A stretch of DNA of 64,000 bases, taken from NCBI RefSeq assembly GCF_047496725.1, contig NC_132983.1, positions 8,867,001 through 8,931,000 on the forward strand. Reading direction: 5' to 3'. A model generated the notes under the pieces. That model saw only the letters and a list, made by a program, of their open reading frames with translations, searched no databases and had not been told where the DNA came from. This DNA comes from Anoplolepis gracilipes. Taxonomy: Eukaryota; Arthropoda; Insecta; Hymenoptera; Formicidae. Positions 31,697 through 43,339 of this stretch are shown one piece after another; position 1 is the first letter of the stretch, and each line of letters opens with the position of its first letter. Both the position numbers and the translations under genes were made by a program.

Positions 31697-31956
31697 GGTG
31701 CAAGATTGACGTAACTAATGAATTTCCAATAGTCTCTAAAAATAAAAAGATTACCGACATTTTCAAAGTAGATTCCGGCTAGGTATGTTAATGGTTGATT
31801 GGTCAAGACCTCGAAAGAGTTCGAACTAATTGGTATCATCATTCTGTAATGGGAAATATGCGCGTTCAGTTTATTATGTAAAATTTGATTTCTGTTGTCT
31901 TTCTTAATTTCATAATTAACGTCATTTATTTTGCGTATAACTTGGAAATGGTCCAT
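31697..31956 (-). pseudogene. G2 integrase tail and start of env
   Basis: Minus-strand frame: the end of the integrase chromodomain-like/GPY region (F-Q-V-I-R-K-I-N-D-V-N-Y-E) runs within the same reading frame into an env-type N-terminal motif (G-I-Y-F-E-N-V-G-N). So in this family env follows integrase almost directly, unlike G1, which has about 560 bp between. Confidence 0.6.
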
Positions 31957-33359
31957 TATATTGATCTGTCAATTTTTTACTACCAGTTCTGATTGTTTCG
32001 TGAAGCACATAAACGTATTCTCCCGGATCTACTATTAACGATTTTAATTTTCTATCATAATATTCTTTTGCTGATTCTTTTGCTTTACATAAATTTTCTT
32101 TTGTATTTTTCCTTAAGTAAGTTAATTTGTTGATTAAATCCACGAGAAATTCCTTATGAGTAATTCATTCGCGGTTTTGTAAATACAGAAGGTAATCGTG
32201 GTTTTCGTCCAAATATTAACTCGTACGGAGATATTTTAGTCCCTTCGTGATATGCTGCATTGTAAAAGAACATTGCCGCGTCTAGAAATGAATCTCAATT
32301 ATTTTGATTTTTATTAATATATGATCTCAAATATTCCGCCAGTACATGATGAGAGTGTTCTAATGACCCGTTAGATTGAGGGTGATAGACACTCGTTTTT
32401 ATCTGTTTTATTTTAAAGATTCTTGCAATTTCTTTCATTAATTCTCCTAAGATGTTACTACCTTGATCGGACAGCAATTCTTTAGGCGAGCCAAAAGTGT
32501 AAATATACTTATTAACGATTATATCGGCTATAATCGCGCTGTTTGTATCTGGTAACGGATATGCTGTGCAAAATTTTGTCAATTGGTCTTGCGTAGTTAA
32601 TATATGTATATTTATTTCCTTTTTCTGTTTTCGGTAAAAAGTCCTACTATATCTATTGCGACTTTTTGAAATGCCTCATTTGGTGTGTCAGTAATTAACA
32701 TGGGGACTTTTGTTTTTATGCGGACTAATTTTCGCTTTTGACAATCATGAACATGTCTTTATATAATTCTTAACATCATGTTTCATATCATCTCATGAAT
32801 AATGCTGTTGTATTCGTTTTAAGATTTTAGTGATGCCTTTATGACCGCTAATTTTCGAGTTATGTAATTCTTTAAGTATGTTTTGTTTCGTTAGTGGGTC
32901 AGTAATTTCTTGAGGTAAAGATTTGAGTAAAAATACTTGTATTGGTGTGTCTTTAAATATGTATTTGATCATTTGAGTTATTTTTATCATACTAGTAATA
33001 TCTCTTATGGGTGCTATTGATAATATTTTTTTATTGTGTTCGATAACGTATTCCTTTAATTTAATTAAACAGTTAAATACAGTTTCTAGGTTAACGGGTT
33101 TATTTTCTTGCGTAATAAGATTTATTACGGTCGAATGTTTCTTTTTTATTATATTAATATTTCCCGGCGTTAATGTCAAATTTTCGGCTTTGTTATCTTC
33201 AGTAGCAGATAATGTAATTTTAATTTTAGGAGAAAGGATTGTTTCCGTTACTAATGTTCCTTTAATATTGCCCGATGTTTGAGGGATTATATTATCTGTT
33301 TTCCACAGCAAGTCATTTAATGCGTGAATGCAAGAATAAACTATAACTAGGATTTTCAT
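31922..33359 (-). pseudogene. G2 integrase region
   Basis: Several minus-strand frames. 32295-32582 has the catalytic S-D-Q-G-S-N and Y-H-P-Q-S-N-G-S-L-E-H-S-H motifs of a retroviral-type DDE integrase core. 31922-32143 has the K-x-Y-Y-D-R-K and P-G-E-Y-V-Y-V region. 32793-33359 covers the linker and an H-x3-H-type start of the zinc-binding domain (G-H-K-G-I-T-K). Frame breaks near 32150, 32600 and 32780. Confidence 0.75.
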
Positions 33360-34600
33360 TATTGCTGGTCGAAACTTTAGCTTGTAAAATTGATATTTGA
33401 GGTATTCTAGAAAGGGCGTCCGCGTTAGTATTTTGTTTTCCTTCTTTATCTAGAACTTCATAATTGAATTCTTCTAACTTTAGTCGCCAACGCATTAAAC
33501 GAGATGATAGGTCCTTAACATTAAAAAGCCAAAGTAATGTTTTATAATCGGTAATTATTTTGAATCTTTTGCCATATAAGTATGGTCGAAAATGTTTCGT
33601 TGCCCATACGATAACTAGGAGTTCCTTTTCAGTCGTATCGTAAATACGTTCCGCTTTATTAAGTGTTCTAGAAGCATAAGCGATTGGAAGATCATTTCCT
33701 ATCTTCTCTTGTGACAAGACTGCACCGATTCCTTCATCGCTAGCATCCGTAGTTAATAAGAATTCTTTATTAAAATCTGGATATTGTAAAATAGGTTTAC
33801 TTGATAGTAATTGTTTAAGTTTTTCAAAATTTATTTGCTGTCGCGTTTCCCATTTGAATGGTACGTTTTTCCTAAGAAGTGATACGAACGGATAAGTAAT
33901 CGAACTGAAATCTTTAATAAAACATCGATAATAACCTACAAATCCTAAAAATTGCTTAAGTTCTTTATGATTCTTTGAGACGGGATATATTTTTACTATC
34001 TCTATTTTTTCTGGATTAGGTCTTACTCCTTTGTCTGAAATTATATGACCTAAGTAAATTAATTCTATTTTAAAAAATTCACATTTATTTGACTGCTAGT
34101 TAAGACCGGCTTCTCTTAATCGTTCAAAAAGTTGAGTAAGTTTTTGTCTATGTTCCTCTAAAGATTCTGCATAAATGACAATATCGTCTAAATAAACAAA
34201 ACAAACATTTCCTTGTAAACCTGCTAAAACATTATCCATTAAACGCTGGAACGTTGCGGGGGTATTCTTTAATCCGAAGGGCATTTTTTTGTATTCGTAA
34301 TGACCGTTAGGTGTACTAAACGCTGTTTTTGTTGAATCTTGCGGATCCATCGGAATTTGGTGAAAACCGGATGCTAGATCGAAACACGAAAAATATCTAG
34401 CTTTTCCTAATTGGTCTAGAATGTCTGTTATATTAGGGAGAGGATAAGTGTCACCTGTTTATTATTTAATTTACGAAAATCTATCACTAACCTCTACCGC
34501 TTGTTACCGTTAGCATCTGGTTTCTTGGGTACTATTCATAATGGTGAATTAAATGGCAAAAGAGATGGTTGAATGATATCTTGTTCAAGTAATTTATTCA
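33313..34600 (-). pseudogene. G2 reverse transcriptase and RNase H
   Basis: RT palm is at 34096-34350 with F-G-L-K-N-T-P-A-T-F-Q and the V-Y-L-D-D-I-V-I-Y catalytic box. The fragmentary connection lies at 33720-34095. RNase H at 33313-33717 has Y-A-S-R-T-L-N-K-A-E, T-T-E-K-E-L-L and I-T-D-Y-K-T-L-L-W-L. Several frame breaks and a stop near 34600 separate the pieces. Ty3/gypsy type. Confidence 0.8.
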
Positions 34601-34601
34601 C

Positions 34602-35008
34602 TTACTGTTTAATTTCTTCTTTGTGAATAGGCTGGTGTCTATATTGTTTAACAATTATAGGGGCATTATCCGTCGTAGGAATAGAATGCGTGATACGATT
34701 TGTACCTTTTAATTTATCACCCGGCAAATGAAATATATCATTATAGTTCTCTATAATTGATAATATAGAAAGTTTATCTTCTTTATTTAAGTGATCAATT
34801 CTCAGGTTTTCTTTTAATGTCTTTAATCTATCCGTTAGATTATTTGAGATCACCGAATTAATTACGTGCGCAGAGCTGTCCCTCGGGCTCGTGTCAATTA
34901 ACACTGGCTCTACGTCGATTACAGGTGTCTCGATATTTATTTCTTTTTCTGTCATGTTAATTACATATGTATGTATATTACCGTTAGTTACTTTTACGAT
35001 GCTATCTA
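34602..35008 (-). pseudogene. G2 pol, region between protease and RT
   Basis: The minus-strand frame carries N-Y-N-D-I-F-H-L-P-G-D-K-L and T-N-R-I-T-H-S-I-P-T, the conserved lead-in to the gypsy RT. The upstream end is cut by the inserted palindrome at 35009. Confidence 0.75.
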
Positions 35009-35430
35009 TACAGGGTAATTCAAAATAATCTGATGTCCTCAAAATGACATATTCTTGAGCGAATTCTAAAACAATTTTTCCTTTACCAAAATTTGATTTG
35101 AAGCATATTTTTTGAGTTATAAACAAAAATAGTTAGCAAATCACACGTCGAGTATAGAAGGCAGGCAGGGGCGGCGCGACGCGCCACGAGCGCGGGCGCA
35201 GCTGACCGTCCGACGGGTGATTACCGTCGCATGAGTCGCTACCTATTTTATCTTATAACATAAAATTATGCTTTAAATAAAATTTTGGTAAAGAAGAAAA
35301 TGTCTTATAATTACGTCAGGAATAAGTGTTCCTTAAAATAACGTTACTTTAATGATCAAAAGTTGCTTCGGATTGTCGGTCGTCGGACGCTGCAATCAGC
35401 TGACATCAGGTTGTTTTGAATCACCCTGTA
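35009..35430. mobile_element. TACAGGG palindrome, family D, inserted in G2
   Basis: Starts TACAGGGTAATTCAAAATAA and ends GAATCACCCTGTA. The CCAAAATTTGATTTGAAGC block is mirrored by CTTTAAATAAAATTTTGG. TA lies on each side (35007-35008 and 35431-35432). G3 has the same pol sequence uninterrupted (near 61660-61680), giving the pre-insertion site. Confidence 0.92.
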
Positions 35431-35940
35431 TATAAGAAATATGCCGTTTGATATTTCTTGTCAATTTATTAATCTGTTATTAATATTATTTTATTTAGCT
35501 CTAATTATACATGAGCATATGCTTTTAGCCGGTAATGTTAACATATTACTATATTCTAATGAATATATTTTATTATTTCGTATAGTAACCGTTTGTTTTT
35601 CAAAGTCTATTTTTGCATTTTCGAGACGTAAAAAGGTTGATCCGATAATTCTTTATTCTCTTAATGGAAATTTACTCGGTACTACGTGAAATTCATGATT
35701 GCCGTTTTCTGAATTTAGATATACCGTTCCGAGAGTTTGTTGTTTTTCTTCTGTTATACCCTGTATCTCGACTCTTTGATCTTGGTATACTAATGTGTCG
35801 CGGAGCAAAGCGTTCGCTTTAATAATATTTATATCGGCGCCTGTGTCTAATAAGAATTTGTCTGATGGGTTTTTGAGTTCATCGAAGGGGATTGAGATGA
35901 CGTTTCGGGAATTTGTTCGGATTGTGTTCGAGCTCTGTTT
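35431..35940 (-). pseudogene. G2 retroviral-type aspartic protease
   Basis: Minus-strand frame with K-F-L-L-D-T-G-A-D-I-N-I-I as the catalytic motif (about 35830-35870), followed by the flap-side Q-G-I-T-E-E region and H-V-V-P. A TAA interrupts the frame at about 35675. The palindrome insert ends the block. Confidence 0.75.
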
Positions 35941-36088
35941 CCATTAGGTGAACTGGGTTTGCACGGCTCGATGATTGGCCCTGGCGTTGCACGCCTGTCA
36001 CTTGGCTTTGATAGTTTAAATGATTATTAGATTGGTTATTATTATTATGGCGATAATTACTTAAGTTATTTGAGTTATTTAAGCTATA

Positions 36089-37000
36089 TCAATAATTATT
36101 ATTACTTTGTCCGGCATTTGTTTGTCTATTAGGTTGTGTATAAAATCTATTTCCAGAATTATTGAATCTATTTCCGGGATTATTATTGAAATTTTGCACA
36201 GGGTTAAATTTGCGTCTATTATAATTATTATATTGAAAATTTGAATTTCCATTACGATTTTGTATGTGAAAAGCTTTCTTCCTGCATTCATTTTTGGAAT
36301 GACCGATCTTTTTGCAATAATTGCAGGTTATAGTAGCTTGATTATTAAATCTATTGATTTTAAGTCTTTCCGCGTGATATTGTGTTTTACGCATAAATCT
36401 AACTGTAATTTCTATTGCTTCTTCTTTTTGTGCTAAAAGATGTTGCCCGATATGTTTGTGTAATCTGCCCAAAAAGTGATCTATTAATTTATTTGTAGCA
36501 AAGACTCTTAGTCCTGCCCTTGCTGCCTAATCAGGGTAGTTAGAAATTGCGATAATCATTTCGGAATTTAATTTCCTTACTTTAGTAATATATTTTTCGA
36601 GGGATTCATCTTTATTTTGTCTAAGATTATTTATTTCAAGTTCCCAATGATCAAAAGTTTTGTAATTTCCAAATTCTTTTTCTAATGCGCTACATAACTC
36701 ATCAAGATTAGTTATTGTATAAATAGATCTTATTAATGCGGCGTCTCCCGTTAATTTTGTTTGTATTACTGCTTTAAAAAAGAATATTCTTTTGTCGGGA
36801 TCAACTAATTCGATAACTCCTTTACAATCGGTTATGAATTGCGCGATTGGAATATTTTTGCCGTTAAATATTGGTAAAAGCGATAGACTTTGGCGGACAG
36901 AAAAATAACTACCATTACTATCGATGGATGATCTTCGACTTGATCGATCGCGATTGTTTGCAGCTCTTTCGAACTTTTCTGACGCGTGTGTGTCGTCCAT
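36089..37000 (-). pseudogene. G2 Gag with one zinc knuckle
   Basis: Starts at ATG 37000. The N-terminal 157 codons include the capsid-like I-A-Q-F-I-T-D-C-K and L-E-K-Y-I-x-K-V-R-K-L-N blocks and then stop at 36527. The continuation at 36089-36472 holds a C-N-Y-C-x4-H-x4-C knuckle and an Asn-rich tail. The break near 36500 splits what is one frame in the family. Confidence 0.75.
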
Positions 37001-37707
37001 TGTTCCGGTATTTGAAACTACGTGATTATTACTTTCAGAATTGTTACTTGACGAACTATCTTCTGACTCTAACCAGGTTTCTGAGTAATAATGTTCTAGC
37101 TCTTTTAGGAGATCTCTAAAATTTTCTATTGACTTACAGTAATAAAACGCATAGCATGATGTTGATTAGATGGCTTCACGATGAGGTCGATGAGTTGATG
37201 AGTTGACTGTTCTTTACGTGGTGATCCTCTACGGAGTTTTGTTATTGCTGCTGTTTTCTTCTTCAATTGTTGATTTCTATGTTTCCTAGGAACGTCCTGA
37301 TGTCTTTGCGTCTTTTCCGATCGTTGTGGTACTGAAGTTTCGTCCGTCGCTGGATTTTATTTGATGATACGGCCTTTTAACGTGATGGAATCCTCCACGG
37401 AGTCTCGTTACTTGTTACTCTCGTTTCTCTTCTGACTGCCGATTCCTGTGTCCTTGCACCTTTTTCTCGATCGTTGTAAAACGTCTAAGTTTTATCGGTC
37501 GCTGGAGTTCGACAGTTTGACAGGAGCTTGCACTGTGAAGATCTTATCTTCTTCAAGTAGCAAGACGACCATTGGCCTTGAATCTTATTTTTCACTGTAA
37601 AGTCTTCTTGAACTTTTATGTGATTGTCGTTCCTCTTGATTTTAAAGATAAATCGTGTATCGATTATATCACAAAGAATAAAAAAAATGTTGCACCTTTA
37701 ACAGCGT
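37001..37707 (-). other. G2 5' leader
   Basis: Untranslated region between primer site and gag. Contains two roughly similar halves (both with CTACGGAG/CCACGGAG and GTCGCTGGA motifs). No ORF supported. Confidence 0.6.
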
Positions 37708-37725
37708 ATCCCACCGCTGCCACCA
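37708..37725 (-). promoter_or_regulatory. G2 primer binding site, complementary to tRNA-Leu 3' end
   Basis: Minus strand TGGTGGCAGCGGTGGGAT, two bases inside the LTR. Identical to the site of G1. Confidence 0.85.
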
Positions 37726-37727
37726 GT

Positions 37728-38068
37728 TGTTACGTGCCTTACAAACAACGTAATGAAATAAAAATATAGTCGGGGATACGGTGCTCAGTGCTTTTATTAT
37801 GAAACTTCGGATATATTGCTGAGGCCGAGTACAGACGAGAACTAACTACATTTTATATCGCTGGATCTTCATTCTCGGAGGTCCCCACATGCAGATAAAG
37901 TCGTGTGGCATCTCGGAGTGATGCGTTTATCGCTTAACTGAAAGAGATATCCCGCGAAGAAATATTAAGAGTGTCCTGTGTGGCTTATGTACATCTAGCG
38001 TGAGAAACTGCTGTCTCTTAATAAGATATCGTGAAATATTTGCGTTGGAAAAGTTGCGGTACGTAACA
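37728..38068 (-). mobile_element. G2 5' LTR
   Basis: 341 bp with TG...CA ends (plus-strand TGTTACGTGCC to GGTACGTAACA). Homologous to the solo LTR at 26523-26879. Read on the minus strand, an AATAAA-type signal is present. Confidence 0.88.
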
Positions 38069-38305
38069 GCAGTTAACACGTATGTCGTTAGTATCGCAGA
38101 GCTAGCGCAGTCTTCCGGCGACATAGTGTCATTAGCTGCGTTCAGCAGAAAAAGCAAATCATCGAGCGCTTAGTGATTCTTTATTGTGATTGGTTCTTGC
38201 ATTTAGATCTTCGTTGGATCTAAGTGTGTCGCCTTTTATTTTGCAATTCATTTCTTCGACGGAAGACTGCGCCAGCTCTGCGATACTACATACGTGGGTA
38301 ACCGC
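38069..38305. mobile_element. Palindromic MITE abutting the G2 LTR
   Basis: The left arm (TTAGTATCGCAGAGCTAGCG) and right arm (CGCCAGCTCTGCGATACTA) mirror over about 45 bp, including ACGTATG and GACTGCGC. About 237 bp. Confidence 0.8.
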
Positions 38306-38690
38306 ACAGTAAAATAATAAAGGTTAATCTTTTGTGAAGTGTGATAGTTGTGATAAAATCTTTTTTTTTTTTTTAATAAACGAAGGAGTATTTTGAAGAA
38401 GATATAATGGCAGAAAATCAGCGTAAGTATTTATTTACTTATTAAATTAAAGTCTCCATCGAGCCGTCGTATGGGTCGGACATGTTTACAACGCTCGTCC
38501 GCGTCGTACGCGATATTATACCTACCTATTGTGTAGCAAGTGTTGTTATTCTCACGTGCTAATATATATCACTTATTAATATCACTTGTAAATAACGAGA
38601 TAAAGTGCTCAAAGTAGGTATTAATAAATATCGTCTGAAAAAAAATATTCCGCGGCCGCCATGGTCAGCGGACTTGACAGCATTGTCGTG
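38306..38690 (+). other. Anonymous sequence with a possible small first exon
   Basis: An ATG at 38407 opens five codons (M-A-E-N-Q) that run into a strong donor (CAGC then GTAAGT at 38423). This could be the first coding exon of a host gene or part of the LINE 5' region. No downstream exon identified. Confidence 0.3.
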
Positions 38691-38749
38691 CAACAAACCA
38701 CGTCAAACTAAACATCTTGCAACAACGACGAGATAACTTCAGAACAGCA

Positions 38750-39789
38750 TACCACGGGTAATCGAAATGAATGGTATAAGGTTAAAAGCAAAAATAAAAG
38801 ACTAAGATCCAGCCCTGAAGGAAATAATATACAACGCAGATCAAAACAAACACGCATCGCTGACTACTGGCTAAATGCGCCAATCAGTGCAGCAAACAAA
38901 TATCAACACCTAGACAATCAGGAATCTGAAGAATCGGTAAACCTAGCTACAGTCAAAACTATCAAAGTTCCTCCTATATTTATCTCAAGAGTCAATAATA
39001 TAACTCCGTTATTGAACATGCTAAATCTAATCACTAAAGATAATTATACTATTAAAGTGCAAAATCAAGAACAAGTCAAGGTCCAAGCTAAAACCATCGA
39101 AGCCTACGACGTAATTATTAAAGCCCTAAAAGAAAAAATACTGAATATCACACCTATCAGAAAAAACAAGAAAAACCATTCAAAGTAATATTACGTAATA
39201 TGCACCATTCAACCGAAATCGATAGCATAAAAAACAAAATAGAAAGTCATGGCCACACGGTACTAAACATTATAAATATGCGGCAAAGAATAACGAAAAA
39301 GCCGCTACCCTTATTTGTTATAGATCTAAAGCCAGATGTAAATAATAAAAGTATCTACGTGATTGAATACCTACTAAACACTAAAATTAAGTTTGAAGCC
39401 CCGCACTCTAAACGTGAAATACCCCAATGCATAAACTGCGTTATGGTCACACAAAGAACTTTTGCTTCCATCTCCCGCGATGTGTTAAGTGCACAGGCAA
39501 TCACAAAACAACAGATTGCATGCATAGAGATAGATCCGATAAAGTAAAGTGTGTATTGTGCGGCGGGAATCACCCAGCCAACTATAAAGGCTGTATAATT
39601 TATAAACAATTACAAAAAGCTAAATTCCCGTCTCTGAGGAATAAAGAAATAGCACCAAAACAAAATGTTATGGAACAAATCGAATACCCGAAACAACCAT
39701 TGGAACATCCAAAGCCTAATCACCCAAGACTCACCTATGCACAGATTACAGCTGACAACAGGATACAAAACAACACTCCTAACAACTAA
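38750..39789 (+). pseudogene. LINE ORF1 (Gag-like) with PRE-C2HC region and zinc knuckles
   Basis: Three frames must be combined. From about 38750 a charged N-terminal domain ends at 39188. 39200-39547 carries the R-N-M-H-H-S-T motif and the fold upstream of the knuckles. 39427-39789 gives three Cys/His knuckles: an initial C-I-N-C split by the frame break near 39435, then C-V-K-C-x4-H-x4-C and C-V-L-C-x4-H-x5-C. This is the Jockey ORF1 layout, which binds element RNA. Frame breaks near 39160 and 39435. Confidence 0.75.
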
Positions 39790-39920
39790 GCATCAAACCA
39801 ACAGCTTCAAGGACACCAATCTAATGACCTCCAAGAACTAAAAACCATGATGAAAGGCCTCATGTCACAGATGAGTACAATGCTAAATCTCCCTACCACT
39901 CTAGTCGCTAAAATGGCGTA

Positions 39921-40442
39921 ATGATTAAAACACTACAACTAGTAATCTGGAATGCTAATGGCTTATCCAAACACAAGCTCGAAATACAGACATTCTTGAA
40001 AGACCATAGCATAGATATCATGCTAATATCTGAAACTCACTTCACCAAGAAGAGTTACATCAAAATCCCTAAATATTCTGTTTATCATACCATGCATCCA
40101 GATGGCACTGCATCCGCCATTATCATCAGAAATAACATAAAACATTATGTAACTAATGCATATCAAATAGAACAAATACAAGCCGCGAATGTAGTTGTAG
40201 AGGACTGGGTTGGTCCATTCACTATATCAGCAGTTTACTGCCCTCCGAAGCATAATATCAAAGAAAACGATTTTACGATCTATTTTAAAACACTGGGAAA
40301 TCGATTTATTTCTGGAGGTGACTGCAACGCCAAACACCCTCAATGGGGCTCACGATTATTGTCTCCCAAGGGTAGAGAACTACACAAAGCTATGGAGCAT
40401 TTAAAGCTAGATGCAGTGTCCACACGCGAGCCGACGTACTGA
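39921..40442 (+). pseudogene. LINE ORF2 endonuclease domain (truncated)
   Basis: 174 open codons from ATG 39921, starting after a degraded ORF1 tail. AP-endonuclease motifs: I-W-N-A-N-G-L, L-I-S-E-T-H-F with the catalytic Glu, S-A-V-Y-C-P-P, and G-G-D-C-N-A-K-H with the D-x-N pair. A stop at 40440 ends the frame; decayed S-S-D-H-S-P-V sequence follows near 40545. The endonuclease nicks target DNA in intact elements. Confidence 0.8.
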
Positions 40443-40689
40443 CCTACAGACAGAAGAAAGATCCCAGACATTATTGACTTCTACATCACCAAAAACATAA
40501 ATAAACGATACTTAAAGGTTAAATCAAGCCTAGAGCTCTCTTCTGATCATTCGCCAGTATTACTTACCTTGGCTTACTGTATAAAATCAAGCAAAGTCTG
40601 CCTATAAACTACTACACTCTCCTAAAGTCGTACCTCGAAGATATACATTTCTTTGTAAAATATCAAGACGCAACAACGGCCCTTCACAA

Positions 40690-41404
40690 AATACAAGCGG
40701 ATGTTCTACAGGGTAGTGTATTAGGTCCCATACTCTACCTCTTATAGACGGCTGACCTACCTACAACAACAGGAGTAACAACAGCGACATTCGCGGATGA
40801 CACCGCGGCTATAGCCTCTCACACAAACCCTGTCATAGCATTTCAAATGCTGCAAACTAATCTTAATGCTATCCAAAAGTGGTTAAAAAAGTGGCGTATA
40901 AAGGCCAACGAAACCAAATTGATCCATGTGACTTTCACCACCCGAAGAGAAACCTGTCCCCAAGTGACACTCAACGATCAACCAATTCCAAAATCAGAGT
41001 TTGCCAAATATCTAGGTATATATTTTGATCGTCGCCTAAATTGGAAAATACATGTCTTCACCAAAAGAAAGCAGCTTGGACTTAAATTACGTAAAATGTT
41101 CTGGTTATTATGCCGAGATTCACAACTATCAGTGGTAAATAAACTATTGTTATACAAAACTATATTAAAGCCAGTGTGGACGTATGGCATTCAACTTTGG
41201 GGAAAAACCTCAAATTCCAACGTAGAAATACTACAGCGTTTTCAATCTAAAGTCCTAAGAATTATTTTAGATGCACCATGGTTTGTAACCAATGACACGA
41301 TACAACGTGACCTCCAAGTGCCGAGTGTCAAAGAAGAAATTACAAAGTGTTGTACAGATTACAGCAATAGACTCAAAAATCATCCGAATATTCTTACAAC
41401 ATGA
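40690..41404 (+). pseudogene. LINE ORF2 reverse transcriptase, C-terminal half
   Basis: Q-G-S-V-L-G-P-I-L-Y at about 40710 (stop at 40747), then F-A-D-D-T-A as the catalytic box. From 40847 an intact 185-codon frame covers the thumb and downstream region (K-Y-L-G-I-Y-F-D-R-R-L-N-W, W-T-Y-G-I-Q-L-W-G). Fingers and first Asp motif are deleted, so it is inactive. Confidence 0.8.
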
Positions 41405-41597
41405 AACAATCTTCTGGAAACAGGAGACTGAAGAGGAAACTGACTTAAAATAACTATAAAGTTTAATCGATATAAGGGCGTATCACCGGATGCGTTCCTT
41501 CCATGATCACCTCTAAGTCATAACTATTGCTGAATGTCCTACATACATGGACATATTGCAATGCGATTGGGATATACAAAAAAAAAAAAAAAAAAAT

Positions 41598-41633
41598 TAA
41601 ATTAAAATCTTTATATATATATATATATATATT
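41598..41633. repeat. AT-rich tract with (AT)n
   Basis: (AT)n at about 41612-41633, just after the LINE tail. Confidence 0.85.
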
Positions 41634-42514
41634 GTGACCGTATATCTGTTTTCGATAAATTATCGTGTACGCTCCTTTATACAATTTTTGGCCGATGGAC
41701 TGGCCTACGGCACACCTTCGGCGCGATCGCTTAATTAATCGGCGTTTTGCTCTACCAGAACGGTAATGTTTGGGCGCCAGGCGCGAAAATTCGCGCCGTC
41801 TTCAATTAACACGATATTCGCCTGATCCACGTAAAATCTTCAAGCGATTACGACGGCGACGGTAGCCACCGTGAGGCTTGCGGGAGACACGCCAGCGACA
41901 TCGTACGCAATTAGGCCACCTGTGGCGCTATCGTGGCCCTTAGGGCCAATCACGGCCGTTTCTTATCGCGGCCGGTTTGATTCGGGTTATCGATCTTTGA
42001 TCCTTCGGTTCCCGCGAGGCAACTTCCCGGTACGGCTTGTCGGCAGCTTCCGGCCGGCTCGGTTCGGTACCCTTGGCTTCCCCGGACCCCATGGTCGAGT
42101 CAGACCTTTCAGCTCCATGGTCGAGGCTCCGATGCTCAATACATCGGGAATGGCCATTCCCTTGTACCGTTTCTTTCCGGTTCTTCGCCCTCGGTACGAT
42201 CCTGCGGATGTGAACCTTTTAACGGCAGCCGATGTTTCCGCCGATTTATGAATTATCAAATAAAAATGTACGATCCTTACCGGGCGTAATTTCTCCGCAT
42301 TCCTTGATCTCTGCTCGCCGTCATAACCAGGCTCCTCGGATCCGTGTAGCTGTCGAACTAGAGGTTGCTGCCGCCAAACCCGCAAATAACGCGCGCAAAT
42401 AAAATTGAATTTCGCAGGGCGCTCTCTCTATAATAGGAAGACGCAGGCCACGCAAAACCCTTCCCGATCGGGCCTTTCAGCCCTTGTGATGGACGAAAGA
42501 AAAACGTCACGTCA

Positions 42515-42516
<2 letters not shown>
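41634..42516. mobile_element. Probable GC-rich solo LTR
   Basis: An 883-bp block begins TGTGACC and ends GTCACA inside an AT microsatellite. It is much richer in GC than its flanks, and an AATAAA-type motif lies at 42260. TG...CA ends and the sharp boundaries suggest an LTR. No second copy lies in the window, and the target duplication is hidden by the AT repeats. Overlapping open frames on both strands look accidental. Confidence 0.45.

Positions 42517-42518
<2 letters not shown>

Positions 42519-42547
<29 letters not shown>
42519..42547. repeat. (AT)n microsatellite
   Basis: About 30 bases of AT to the right of the putative LTR. Confidence 0.9.
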
Positions 42548-42550
<3 letters not shown>

Positions 42551-42599
42551 AATTATCACCCAGCAAACAGCAGCTATATAATAATACTGCTATATATAA

Positions 42600-42865
42600 C
42601 GGGAACAGATATATGACTGCCATATTACATGTAACGTATTTGTTAATTGTAATTTCCCACTCATAGATATAATAAATATTTACATTGTAGTTATATTATA
42701 GTTATATTCTATATAACACAATGATTTATCGATATCAAACCTAACCCTAACATTCATGGTACTGATAAATTACTGTGTTATGGGATATAACTACAATGTA
42801 ACACATGTCTGTTACATCTATAAGTAAAATTACAACTAACATGTACGATATATATAACATTCACA
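42600..42865. repeat. Imperfect palindrome, about 130-bp arms
   Basis: GTTAATTGTAATTT and TTTACATTGTAGTTATAT on the left pair with AAAATTACAACTAAC and ATATAACTACAATGTAA on the right. Probably a decayed palindromic MITE. Confidence 0.6.
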
Positions 42866-43219
42866 TTAGTTAAATATTATACAACAATTATATATTTATT
42901 GTGTGCATACATTTTTTGTATCTTTTTTTGTCTTGTTTGATTATAATTATTGATTATATAAAACTTGTAATTAATAACTCTTTTAAAAGAAAGCAAAAAA
43001 ATGAATTTATAATATCTTTAATATTTTTCTCTTTCATGCAATACTTTTCTCTCATGCAATATAACCTTTATACTAAAAATAAATTCTAAATCCTATCTTG
43101 ATGTTTCTATAAATAATCTAATCTATAACTTTTAAAGTATATACCCGTGACTTTATATAATACTACTTTGTAAACATGTAATTTGACCGAATAACTCTTT
43201 TTGCAGAAAATAAGATCTA

Positions 43220-43262
43220 CAAAGAGTGCTTTCCAGCAAGCAACACAGGCGATACTGTGTGA
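43220..43262. mobile_element. Half copy of the 12764 MITE family
   Basis: GAGTGCTTTCCAGCAAGCAA and the following ACACAGGCGATACTGTGTG resemble the left arm at 12764. No second arm. The sequence 42866-43219 is AT-rich with nothing supported. Confidence 0.5.
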
Positions 43263-43339
43263 CACAAGTGCTTTCCTACAATGACACACATATAATACAA
43301 CACAACTCGACACAGCTGAATAGCATAGTCAGGCTAGTT

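Larger units (their letters stand above)
38691..41597 (+). mobile_element. Jockey-type non-LTR retrotransposon, internally deleted
   Basis: The order gag-like ORF1, AP endonuclease, RT and poly(A) tract fits a Jockey-clade LINE. The 5' boundary is approximate. Between 40442 and about 40690 the usual 0.9-kb RT N-terminal region is largely missing. It ends in an A-run at 41578-41597. Confidence 0.8.

Noticed and set aside
41871..42385. Overlapping plus and minus ORFs of 126 and 132 codons
   Set aside because: They overlap on opposite strands inside the GC-rich LTR-like block. Few stops are expected at this GC content and no motif is visible.
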